Under the pieces are notes generated by a model, which did no database searches, was not told the origin of the DNA, and saw nothing but the letters and a program-made list of their open reading frames with translations. Positions 45,636-53,782 of a stretch of DNA of 64,000 nucleotides are shown in pieces; position 1 is the first letter of the stretch; each line of letters begins with the position of its first letter. This DNA is from Lachnospiraceae bacterium. Its GTDB lineage: Bacteria > Bacillota_A > Clostridia > Lachnospirales > Lachnospiraceae. The DNA is taken from assembly GCA_017626435.1 (NCBI GenBank), contig JAGAIR010000007.1, forward strand, positions 1-64,000, written 5' to 3'. Both the position numbers and the translations under genes were made by a program.

Positions 45636-45663
45636 TATTTTTAAGAAAGAGAGGCGTGTTCTT

Positions 45664-46809
45664 ATGAACAAATTTACATATTCATATCCTACAAAGGTTT
45701 ATTTTGGTGAAGGGAGTGCAGCAGGAGCATTTCTTGCAGAACTTGGCAAGTTTGGCAAAACGGTTATGCTGGCTTATGGAGGTGGTTCTATCAAAAAGAA
45801 TGGTATTTATGATGAAATGAAAGAATTACTTGAACAGTCAGGCAAGACAATAGTAGATTTCTCCGGTATCATGCCGAATCCTACTTATGCGAAAGTACAG
45901 GAAGGTGCAGCACTTGTCCGTGAACAGCATGTGGATTTCATTTTAGCTGTGGGCGGCGGCAGTGTGATTGACTGTTGTAAGGTGATTTCTGCACAGGCTG
46001 TACTAGACGAGGATATTTGGGAGATGGAGTATGGGAAAGGACAATTTCCCACAGCAGGGATTCCGATGGGTGCCGTTGTTACTGCTTCCGGCACTGGCGC
46101 AGAAATGAATGCAGGCGCAGTGATCACCTATGAGGAAAAAACATGGAAGGGACCGATTTTTGGAACAGCAGCGACCTTCGCCGTTCTTGATCCAGCTTAT
46201 ACCATGTCTGTACCACCTATGCAGGTTCTATCCGGTGCCTTTGACACGCTCAGTCATGCAATGGAAACCTATTTAGGAAGTTCCGATGAGGATAATGTAT
46301 CGGATGATGTGGCATTGGCAATTATGAGAAATACAGTAGTCAATATGCGCCGATTACTTGTGGATGTGCATGACATGGAGGCAAGGAGCAATCTGATGTG
46401 GGATTCCGCCATGGCAGAAAACGGTATTCTGAAATGTGGTCGACTCACGGATTTTCAGGCACATCAGATGGAGCATCAGTTGGGCGCTTATACCGACTGT
46501 AATCATGGGCAAGGGCTGGCAGTTATCCATCCTGCCTATTACCGCCATATTGTGAAGGATGCACCGGAGAAATTCACACGGATTGCAAAGATAGTATTTG
46601 GTGTAGATACAGCAGAAGCAGGTATTGAAGCCCTGAATGATTTTATGAAAGAATGTGGTCTTCCAACCAAAATGGGAGAGTTAAAGTCCAAAGTAGAAAT
46701 CACACCGGAAGTATTACGACAGGTAGCAGATACCTGCAATATCATTCCGTGCAATCCTCGTGAACTGAGCCGGGATGAAATATATGAAATATTGACAGAA
46801 TGTTTGTAA
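45664..46809 (+). CDS. Iron-containing alcohol dehydrogenase (BDH/YqhD-like)
   Basis: The 381-residue protein matches the butanol-dehydrogenase-like branch of group III alcohol dehydrogenases: GGGSIKKNGIYDEM, ILAVGGGSVIDCCKVIS for NAD(P) binding, and metal ligands in DTLSHAMETY and FQAHQMEHQLGAYTDCNHG. It probably reduces aldehydes to alcohols using NADPH. A second, deleted copy lies at 37839-37955. The short sequence after its stop repeats what follows that copy, so both stem from a duplicated module. Confidence 0.93.
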   Translation: MNKFTYSYPTKVYFGEGSAAGAFLAELGKFGKTVMLAYGGGSIKKNGIYDEMKELLEQSGKTIVDFSGIMPNPTYAKVQEGAALVREQHVDFILAVGGGSVIDCCKVISAQAVLDEDIWEMEYGKGQFPTAGIPMGAVVTASGTGAEMNAGAVITYEEKTWKGPIFGTAATFAVLDPAYTMSVPPMQVLSGAFDTLSHAMETYLGSSDEDNVSDDVALAIMRNTVVNMRRLLVDVHDMEARSNLMWDSAMAENGILKCGRLTDFQAHQMEHQLGAYTDCNHGQGLAVIHPAYYRHIVKDAPEKFTRIAKIVFGVDTAEAGIEALNDFMKECGLPTKMGELKSKVEITPEVLRQVADTCNIIPCNPRELSRDEIYEILTECL

Positions 46810-46864
46810 AAAGGGGTAAAGAGAATGAAATTATCGCTTTTGAAAGATTGATGAGGTGATTTCT

Positions 46865-47554
46865 ATGAAACCGAAATTAATAGTAAAACTAGTTGTTGAT
46901 TTTTGTATGACAGGGATACTTTTATTTCTCATGTTGTATGAACGCATTGGGAGGGTTACTCATGAATGGCTTGGCATTGCAATGTTTGTGTTGTTCTTAT
47001 CTCATCACATTTTAAATCGTAACTGGATTAGAAATTTGTTTCGGGGGGCATATACACCATTTCGCATTCTGCAGACATTACTTGTGTTTATTGTGCTGGT
47101 ATGTATGATTGGTTCCATGGTTAGCGGTGTCATTCTGTCTCGTCATTTATTTTTGTTTTTACCGATAAGTGGTGGCAGGAGTTTCGCAAGAACGATTCAC
47201 CTGTTATGTGCTTATTGGGGATATATCTGTTTGGCACTGCACCTTGGTTTGCATTGGAGTATTATGGTGGGCGTGGCAAAGAAATTTGCAAAAAAGCCAT
47301 CCAAAATAAGAACAACTGTATTTCGTATTTTGGCGATACTGATTGCTGGATATGGTATTTATGCAGTGATAAAAAGAAAAATTGCATCCTATATGTTATT
47401 GCAAAACCAGTTTGTTTTCTTTGACTTTGAAGAACCAATTATTTTCTTCTTTGGGGACTATTTGGCAATAATGGGACTATTTGTATGGATTGGACATTAT
47501 TCCACATTATTATTAAAGAGGATAAGGCAAAAGAGGAGGAAGGAAAATGAATAG
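46865..47554 (+). CDS. DUF4405 membrane protein (cytochrome b-like fold)
   Basis: The 229-residue protein has about five transmembrane helices. The first four carry histidines at positions suited to heme or membrane-redox cofactors: THEWLGIAMF, LFLSHHILNRNW, IHLLCAYWGY and LALHLGLHW. DUF4405 resembles membrane cytochrome b proteins, though heme binding is not proven. GAGGTGAT precedes ATG 46865. It overlaps apbE by eight bases, so the two products are made together. A role in passing electrons across the membrane to the exported flavoproteins is plausible (inference). Confidence 0.82.
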   Translation: MKPKLIVKLVVDFCMTGILLFLMLYERIGRVTHEWLGIAMFVLFLSHHILNRNWIRNLFRGAYTPFRILQTLLVFIVLVCMIGSMVSGVILSRHLFLFLPISGGRSFARTIHLLCAYWGYICLALHLGLHWSIMVGVAKKFAKKPSKIRTTVFRILAILIAGYGIYAVIKRKIASYMLLQNQFVFFDFEEPIIFFFGDYLAIMGLFVWIGHYSTLLLKRIRQKRRKENE

Positions 47555-48599
47555 AAAATACATAGTTTTTCTGGCTGTATGTATATTGCTGTTTTTTTCT
47601 GCTTGCTCTAAAAGTGAAAACGCTGGGAATGAAAAGATGTCATCGACAGAATTTTTTGCAATGGATACTTATGTTTCTTTTACTGCTTATGGAAGTCAGG
47701 CGGAAGAGGCAAACCATATTGCACAGGAAAGAATCCAGGAATTGGAAACGATGTGGTCAGTCACTGATAAAGAAAGCGAGATATATCAGGTAAATCATAG
47801 TGGAGGAAAGCCCGTTTCCATTGGCAGTGAGACAGTAGAAATACTATCTTTTGCACTTCAGATGGCTGAAAAGACAAAGGGTGCATTAGAACCTACTATT
47901 TATCCTGTTCTTACTGCATGGGGATTTACAACAGATGAGAACAGAATCCCATCCCGAACAGAATTAAAACAGCTACTGCAAAATGTAGGTTACAAAAAGG
48001 TGATTTTTAGAGGAAATAAGGTACAACTGCCGGAAGGAATGCAGCTTGATTTTGGTGCCGTCGGGAAAGGATATGCAGGAGACGAGGCTGTAAAAGTATT
48101 AAAGGAAAAAGGAATTACATCGGCATTGCTGGATATTGGAGGAAATATTCAGGTGATTGGCTCGAAACCAGATGGCACCGACTGGCGTCTGGGACTGCGA
48201 AATCCCTTTGATGAAGGAAATCTTGGTGTACTTCAAATCCATGATCTGGCGGTGGTGACATCAGGGAGTTATGAACGGTATTTTATAGGGGATGATGGTA
48301 AACGTTATGGGCATATCATGAATCCTGTCACCGGATATCCAGCGGAAAACGGTCTGGCATCGGTTACAGTCATTGCAAAGGAAGGAAAACTCTGTGATGC
48401 ACTTTCTACTTCTCTGTATGTTATGGGGCTTGACGGGGCAGTAGAATATTGGAGGCAGCATTTAGGTTTTGAATTAATCATGATAACAGAAGATGGAGAA
48501 ATTTATCTCACAGAGGGAATACAAGAGAAGTTTACACTCGATGATTCCTATAGCAGCATGAAAGTAAATGTGCTAAGTTCAAAAGAAACTGAAAACTAG
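47547..48599 (+). CDS. apbE: FAD:protein FMN transferase lipoprotein
   Basis: ApbE attaches FMN covalently to Thr in flavoprotein motifs (S/DGATxAT type) outside the membrane. The 350-residue protein has a lipobox FSAC (Cys20), MDTYVSFTAYG, the LDFGAVGKGYAGDEA motif, ALLDIGGNIQVIG, and GHIMNPVTGYPAENGLASVTV with the Mg-binding and catalytic residues. RnfG and RnfD in this window are known types of substrate. The exported flavodoxins next to it do not show an obvious S/DGATxAT site. It overlaps the DUF4405 gene. Confidence 0.93.
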   Translation: MNRKYIVFLAVCILLFFSACSKSENAGNEKMSSTEFFAMDTYVSFTAYGSQAEEANHIAQERIQELETMWSVTDKESEIYQVNHSGGKPVSIGSETVEILSFALQMAEKTKGALEPTIYPVLTAWGFTTDENRIPSRTELKQLLQNVGYKKVIFRGNKVQLPEGMQLDFGAVGKGYAGDEAVKVLKEKGITSALLDIGGNIQVIGSKPDGTDWRLGLRNPFDEGNLGVLQIHDLAVVTSGSYERYFIGDDGKRYGHIMNPVTGYPAENGLASVTVIAKEGKLCDALSTSLYVMGLDGAVEYWRQHLGFELIMITEDGEIYLTEGIQEKFTLDDSYSSMKVNVLSSKETEN

Positions 48600-48623
48600 A
48601 ATGAAAAACAGGAGGTATACACA

Positions 48624-49103
48624 ATGAAATATTTATTTATAAATGGAAGTCCAAACAAGAACGGAAATACGGTTTCTCTTGCAAACACTCTATTACAGGG
48701 AAAGGCTTTTGAAACCATACATCTTGTTGATTATAAAATCTATTCTTATGGACAGGAATATTCGGATGATCAATTTGAGGAAGTTATTTCGAAGATGAAA
48801 AAGGCAGATACCATTGTTCTTGGTTCTCCCTTGTATTGGCATAGTATGAGCGGTGCTGTTAGGAATCTTTTAGATCGTTCCTATGGAACAATCTCAGAGG
48901 AAACCTTTCAGGGGAAAAATCTGTTTTTCATTTTTCAGGGTGCTTCACCAACAAAGGAACAACTTGCAGCAGGCGAATATACAATAGGACGGTATGCGAC
49001 CTTGTATGGCATGACTTATAAAGGTATGATAACGAATAGGAGTGAAGCAGAGCAATTTGCAAATGATATTTTATCAATTAGAATGTCAAGAGGTTTGCTG
49101 TGA
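48624..49103 (+). CDS. NAD(P)H-dependent FMN reductase-like flavoprotein
   Basis: The 159-residue protein has the flavodoxin-like fold of NADPH-dependent FMN reductases: FINGSPNKNGNTVSLA for the FMN phosphate and IVLGSPLYWHSMSGAVRNLLDR for isoalloxazine contact. It is slightly shorter than usual (about 175-190). It probably reduces flavins or quinones in the cytosol. ACAGGAGGT precedes the ATG, 24 bases after apbE, and it is the last intact gene of the redox island. Confidence 0.87.
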   Translation: MKYLFINGSPNKNGNTVSLANTLLQGKAFETIHLVDYKIYSYGQEYSDDQFEEVISKMKKADTIVLGSPLYWHSMSGAVRNLLDRSYGTISEETFQGKNLFFIFQGASPTKEQLAAGEYTIGRYATLYGMTYKGMITNRSEAEQFANDILSIRMSRGLL

Positions 49104-49392
49104 AAAGAAGTGGGTGATAATATAGGAAGCTTACTTATTATGGAATTTTCCGATAGTGACAATAACGCCTTTGATGAGATTATGGAGGTGTTAAAGAGAT
49201 ACCCGGATTTTCATAAATTAGAATTACATGATGAATCTGCATGATCACTTCCGGGTCTTGAAATATATCCAGATTGTAGAAAACAAGAAATCCGTGTTAA
49301 CATTCCGTCAAGCAGAAGGAAGTTGGAGATGCCGGCATGTGTGCTTCAGGCAGTAATGGATGGACATGTGCGCTATGAAAAACATAGAAGCC

Positions 49393-49479
49393 GCGCACAA
49401 TAAGACCCTCGCCGCGTAGCTTTATGAGGGGTTCAAAGAGTTCTTCCCGGAGAATGCAGTGGAATACTTTGTAAGCTAG
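49393..49479 (+). pseudogene. uvrB: uvrB 5' fragment, decayed (codons about 67-94)
   Basis: One frame reads AHNKTLAA, a TAG stop in place of Gln, then [19 protein letters not shown] and a stop. It matches UvrB residues just after the Walker A region and breaks at the same place as the larger fragment at 53474-53757. Codons differ at many synonymous positions between the two, so they are not a recent duplication of each other. Confidence 0.88.
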
Positions 49480-49508
49480 TGCGGGAAGGGGTTAAAGAAC
49501 CTGCTATC

Positions 49509-49570
49509 TTGTGGTTTTTAGTGTTATTTTATCCATATTTTGTGGACTAAATGGACAATATGGACTGGAT
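49509..49570. repeat. Element-end / attachment-site repeat, copy 1
   Basis: ATCCATATTTTGTGGA (49531-49546) and TGGACTGG (49561-49568) occur with the same 30-base offset at 53797-53812 and 53827-53834. Both copies directly follow a truncated uvrB fragment. This is consistent with the left end of an integrated element. Confidence 0.7.
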
Positions 49571-49680
49571 AATAGTACATGGAAAAACAGAATTTGTGAC
49601 TTTTATTCGTGTCAGAAAAGATGTTGTTATTTTTCTGCGAGTTGATTATAATGTAATTATTAGTGAAAGAAGGGATTGCT

Positions 49681-50013
49681 ATGGAAAGCATACAAAATAT
49701 TTTATTGCTGTTTGCACAGAGTGTTAGAGAACTTATGGGAAAGGATTTAAGCAGGATTCTTGTGTATGGTTCATACGCTCGTGGGGATTATAATGAAAAC
49801 TCGGATATAGATGTTATGATTCTAACCTCCTTGCCAGAGGATAAGATTGAGCCGATAGAGGATGCTTTATATGATGTGGCATTTGACCTTTTGATGGAAT
49901 ATGGAGTACACATTTCTGTCATTGTGAAAAATGAAAAACATTTCCAGTATTGGCTTGGTGCGCTGCCTTTTTATGATAATGTGGAACGTGAGGGGGTTGA
50001 GATTGTTGGATGA
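49681..50013 (+). CDS. MNT-type nucleotidyltransferase (HEPN/MNT antitoxin-like)
   Basis: The 110-residue protein is a minimal nucleotidyltransferase with the GSX10DXD motif intact (GSYARGDYNENSDIDVMI near residue 30). In MNT-HEPN modules it AMPylates or otherwise silences the HEPN toxin. The frame is open from GTG 49663, but ATG 49681 lies after AGAAGGGA. It overlaps the HEPN gene by a few bases, as usual for the pair. Confidence 0.88.
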   Translation: MESIQNILLLFAQSVRELMGKDLSRILVYGSYARGDYNENSDIDVMILTSLPEDKIEPIEDALYDVAFDLLMEYGVHISVIVKNEKHFQYWLGALPFYDNVEREGVEIVG

Positions 50014-50407
50014 AAGACGTTGGGATTTGTGTAAATACCGATTGGAACAAGCAAAAGAAAGTTTGAAAGCATCTGAAATTATGTTGGATAATGGGATGAT
50101 AAAAGATGCCATCAATCGTTCCTATTATGCGTCATTTTATGCGATGAAGGCTGTATTGGCAATTGAGGAAAAGGACTTTAAGCGTCATAAGGATGTGGTA
50201 GCATATTTTAATAAAATGTATGTGGCAACAGAGGTATTTCCGAGAGAATTAGGACGCAAGATAGCAAAACTCCAGCAGTTAAGAGAAAAGTCTGATTATG
50301 ATGATTTCTTTATTGCATCTACAGAGAAAGCAGAACAGCAGATTTTGGCAGCAGAAAAGGTAATAGCAGAGGTTGAATGCTTTCTCAAAAAGTTTAGTGA
50401 TGAATAG
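50006..50407 (+). CDS. HEPN-domain protein (partner of MNT)
   Basis: The 133-residue helical protein has the HEPN signature NRSYYASFYAMKAVLAIE and a later KRHKDVVAYF. In related toxins the first motif is R-x6-H; here the histidine position is Tyr (R-SYYASF-Y), so RNase activity by the usual mechanism is uncertain. The start is a TTG at 50006 (or 50003) placed 8-10 bases after GAGGGG, overlapping the MNT stop. The pair lies in a decayed element and may have survived as an addiction module. Confidence 0.82.
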   Translation: MDERRWDLCKYRLEQAKESLKASEIMLDNGMIKDAINRSYYASFYAMKAVLAIEEKDFKRHKDVVAYFNKMYVATEVFPRELGRKIAKLQQLREKSDYDDFFIASTEKAEQQILAAEKVIAEVECFLKKFSDE

Positions 50408-50793
50408 GTAAATTTAATATGTTCGGGGAGTAGTAGAACTAAGGTTTTTATGGTAAGGTGAAATTGAAGGAAGCAGAAGGCAAATTTCTGACCTGACGGA
50501 CAGAAATCACATATAAGGCTAGGCTCTGTTTGGTGGGTCTGCAACCAAAGACGAAGTCGTAAAGTTACCATTTGTAGTAACGGCAGGGTATTAACAGTCA
50601 TAAAGAAAACAATGGTATTTTGGACAAGTTTGTAATATCGTATAAATCATGTATGAAAAAAGTTGCAACGATTACTTGAAAGTAACCGGGGCTTATAATA
50701 TTAAGGCTGTCTCTTTATAGAAACAGAATTTTGTGGTATAATTAGCTTTGGATTTGTCTATCCATACCCCGATTTCTATTTTGGGAGGATATA
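50408..50793. other. Non-coding region with possible group II intron fragment
   Basis: No gene is visible here. Bases about 50454-50590 include GGTGAAATTGAAGGAAGC, ACATATAAGGCTAGGC and ACGAAGTC. By memory these resemble domain I of chloroplast-like bacterial group II introns, but no intron-encoded protein or domain V is present. The right end carries a GTGGTATAATT promoter-like element before the WYL pseudogene. Confidence 0.3.
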
Positions 50794-51332
50794 ATGGCAA
50801 GAGGTAAGAATCAAAAACTTAGATTATTATATTCGGCAAAGATTATGCAAGAAGAAACAGATGATATGCATCGTCTTACAATGCCGCAGCTGTGTGAGGA
50901 TTTAGATGCTTTAAATGATTTTGAAATTGCGAATTTAAAATTGCGGAACTTAAGTTCCTAGTAGATATGTTTCAGAGTTCAAAGATTGTAACGGAGAAAA
51001 AGAGCAGGCAGCTTATCGAAAAGTTAACTGCATTTAAGAATAAAGATAAAGCTGTTTATTTTAAGAAGCTATTTGGAATATATGACGGAAAAGAAGAAAT
51101 GGTAACCTTGCTTTGTGAGAATCACATGGCTAATGTTATCGTAGACCGATTTGGCAGAAATGTTCATATGCGACCGGTAGATGAGTAACATTTTGAAGTA
51201 AAGTTTGAGGTCGGGGTGAGTGGTAATTTCCTTGGCTGAATTATCGGGATTGGCGGCGTGAAGATTGTTGGTACTAAGAGTGTGGAGGCGGAGATGAAAA
51301 TAATAAAGCAGAGATTGATAGAACAATACTGA
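50794..51332 (+). pseudogene. Degraded WYL-domain transcriptional regulator
   Basis: The start MARGKNQKLRLLYSAKIM with GGGAGGA upstream matches the N-terminus of HTH-WYL regulators common in clostridial elements. After a deletion and a frameshift, FQSSKIVTEKKSRQLIEKL and the C-terminal FGIYDGKEEMVTLLCENHMA, IVDRFGRNV and VKIVGTKSVEAEM segments follow, interrupted by in-frame stops, down to a TGA at 51332. Confidence 0.85.
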
Positions 51333-51389
51333 AATCAGAAATAATATGAATAAAAGTAGGAGATATCATGATAGAGAGATCTTGAAAAA

Positions 51390-51833
51390 ATGAAGAATCA
51401 GCTAGGGAATATAAAGGAATCAAATCGAAGCGAGGTTATTAGCTGGGATTCATCAATAACAGCCTTATTTAGTCCGACTGTTACAACATTATTTTCGTAT
51501 GAACTTCCAGACAAATATGAAATGAAAAAGAATGAGTATTTATCCTTTTTGGACCTTACATATGATGGCGATAAATCAAAAATAAAAGAGGCGTTTCGTT
51601 GGAGCAATGCTTATCTTTGGTTGTTAAATACGGTGAAGGATAATGGTGGGTATATGTATTTTGGTGCATTAAGTGAAAAATTACATAATGCCTTAGTTTC
51701 AGATCCTAAGCCATATCGAAAGGATGTTAAAGTAATGCTTTCTAATTTGTTAAGTATGATAGAAAAATTGGAAATGGAAGAAATTACAATTGATTGTCCG
51801 AATTATTCGCAGAGAGTTAGCCTTGTTATGTGA
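51390..51833 (+). CDS. Hypothetical protein, possibly truncated
   Basis: The 147-residue soluble protein is Lys/Glu/Leu-rich with a helical C-terminal half. I recognise no family and see no signal peptide or membrane segment. The ribosome site is weak; a stronger AGGAGA upstream serves an ATG that stops after five codons. Its stop abuts the integrase pseudogene, so its end may reflect a fusion or deletion. It is bounded by pseudogenes. Confidence 0.5.
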   Translation: MKNQLGNIKESNRSEVISWDSSITALFSPTVTTLFSYELPDKYEMKKNEYLSFLDLTYDGDKSKIKEAFRWSNAYLWLLNTVKDNGGYMYFGALSEKLHNALVSDPKPYRKDVKVMLSNLLSMIEKLEMEEITIDCPNYSQRVSLVM

Positions 51834-52977
51834 GGTGTTTATATGCAGGAAGCAGAAGTAAGTATGAGAATTGCAAGCTGAAATTCAGCGATGGCACAAC
51901 CACTACACAGCAAAAAAGCGGATTCCAGACCAAAAAAGAAGCAAATAAGGCAAGGGACACCGCAATTGCACAGTTATACGCCGGGACATATGTAGCCTAC
52001 GGCAAGGTTAAGGTTGCCAAATATATGACATATTGGTTGGAGGAAGTGATGAAGAAAAGGATTACCTATGATTCCTATCATGGATATCGGAATGTCGTCA
52101 ACAATTATATTATTCCGCAGATTGGCAATAAATATATGGAAACAGTCATGGGAACAGCCATGCAGTATGCGAGGAATAAAAATATTATCTGTGCTGATCC
52201 GACAGAGGATGTGAGACTGCCGAAGAATGTTAAGAAAAAGAAATTCCGGGAACGGGAGATTGACGTGGCAAGGACATTGACAGAGGAACAGGTGGAATGC
52301 CTGTCTATATGCAGATTTTATTTGCCGTCTTGATGGGGTTGCGGCGGGGGGAAATCAATGGTCTGAAGTTTAGCGATGTGGATTATATCCACCGGAAACT
52401 TATGGTACAGAGGCAGTTGGGAAAAAAGCCGAATACTGAAAAAGGAGATGTTCCGCTGAATATGCTGACGAAACAGGAAATTAAGTTAAAAACAAAATCC
52501 AGTTACCGGGAACTGGATATACCGGATATTGTTTTTGAAGCCATACTGGAACAGAGAAAGATTTATGAGAAGAACCGCAGGCGTAGGAAAAAAGAGTTTC
52601 ATGACTGGAATTATATCTGTTGTTCCACTTATGGGAATCCAAGAAGTAAAAGTTTTCACTATCCGTATTTTAAGAAGATATTGGCAGAGCAGGGATTGCC
52701 CAATATCCGTTTTCACGACTTGCGGAGTACCTATGCAACCATTTTGATGAAGAACAATTTCAACTTAAAGGGTATTTCCAAAATGCTAGGACACGCTAAA
52801 GAAATCATATCCGCAGATGTGTATGGTGACACAAAGGAAATCATTGCTGACTGTCTGGATGTGTTGCAGCCGTTTATAGACGATGTATTACCAGATACAA
52901 GGAAAAGTAAAGATAGAGATTTTTCTGAGATTACTGTTATGGACGATGTGATAAAGGAGTTGCTTCATGTAGCATAA
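51830..52977 (+). pseudogene. Degraded tyrosine recombinase (integrase)
   Basis: Two frames together form most of an ICE-type tyrosine integrase. The N-terminal arm-binding and core-binding parts (51830-52333) lack the normal start and have an internal deletion around NKYMETV. A frameshift near 52310 then leads to the catalytic part, with Arg in LMGLRRGEINGL, His and Arg in RFHDLRSTYAT, and GHAKEIISADVYGD with the final catalytic Tyr. Catalytic residues survive but the protein cannot be made whole. It lies just left of a nested inverted repeat and the uvrB 5' segment. Confidence 0.9.
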
Positions 52978-53335
52978 ATAAGAGAAAACGAACAGATGTT
53001 CAAAAAATTCGTTGCAATGACAATAGTGCTGTGCTATACTAATATCATGAGCGATGAAAGATACATAGGGAATGAATCACCCGCAGGCGGAGAGATTTGT
53101 TCCCTAAGTTACTATTCACAGTTAATTTTCCCATTTTGTCTGAATTGTCGTGCTTGCACGTAAAAGGTAGACAAAATGGGAAAATTAACTGTGTAGGCTG
53201 TTCTAAACAGCATAAGTAAAATATAAGATGCGTAAGCATCGACTGACAGCTTACTGACAGGTTTTGCGCATGATGTTTAGAACAGATGTGAATAGTAACA
53301 TTTAAGTGTTATGTAATGCTAGTTAGTGTTACCAA
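52978..53335. repeat. Nested inverted repeats between integrase and uvrB fragment
   Basis: Three sets of arms are visible: GTTACTATTCACA (53107-53119) with TGTGAATAGTAAC (53287-53299); a perfect 23-bp pair at about 53118-53140 and 53170-53192; and CTGTTCTAAACA (53199-53210) with TGTTTAGAACAG (53274-53285). The innermost loop has a small GTCGTGC/GCACG hairpin. The position between integrase and attachment site suggests a recombination or excision control region. Confidence 0.75.
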
Positions 53336-53473
53336 GTGCCGGAAACAGGATTTGTGACTTTTATTTGTGTCGAAAGAATCCTGAACGGATTCTCTGACAA
53401 TTTTTACCACATAAGCAATGAAAAGCGTCATTTTCGACACGAATTTTTGCAAACAGGAGGTGTAAAATCCATC

Positions 53474-53757
53474 ATGGATCATTTTGTTTTACATTCCGAA
53501 TACAAGCCCACCGGCGATCAGCCGGAAGCCATCGAAAACCTCGTCCGAGGTTTTCGGGAGGGCAATCAATTCCAGACTTTACTCGGTGTCACAGGCTCCG
53601 GAAAGACCTTCACGATGGCGAATGTCATCGAACAGTTAAATAAGCCAACCCTGGTCATTGCCCACAACAAAACGCTGGCGGCGCAGTTGTATGGTGAGTT
53701 TAAGGAATTTTTCCCGGAGAACGCAGTGGAATATTTTGTCTCCTACTATGGAACCTG
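53474..53757 (+). pseudogene. uvrB: uvrB 5' fragment (codons 1 to about 92)
   Basis: The frame encodes the N-terminus of the excinuclease subunit Uvr[18 protein letters not shown], Walker [19 protein letters not shown], then [18 protein letters not shown] and AVEYFVSYY. After that UvrB continues DYYQPEAYVP, but here the sequence reads GT and a stop. All downstream helicase and UvrC-binding parts are missing. It keeps its own AGGAGG site. The break coincides with that of the fragment at 49393-49479 and is followed by the same element-end sequence, so I infer insertion of an integrative element. Confidence 0.9.
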
Positions 53758-53782
53758 AAAATTTCATCTATATATAGTACCT

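Larger units (their letters stand above)
49104..49680. other. Gene-fragment region left of the MNT gene
   Basis: This stretch has no intact gene. A 34-codon frame starting at 49146 (MEFSDSDNNAFDEIMEVL...) and following fragments are unassigned. A uvrB fragment lies at 49393-49479 and an element-end repeat at 49509-49570. At 49583-49612 the sequence ATTTGTGACTTTTATTCGTG nearly repeats 53350-53378, upstream of the other uvrB fragment. Confidence 0.6.

Noticed and set aside
49146..49247. 34-codon ORF starting MEFSDSDNNAFDEIM as a real gene
   Set aside because: No good ribosome site, no recognised family and surrounded by broken fragments; noted only in the region entry.
53107..53299. Possible CRISPR or integron attC array
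   Set aside because: The arms are nested inverted repeats, not regularly spaced direct repeats, and no attC core site or integron integrase is seen.
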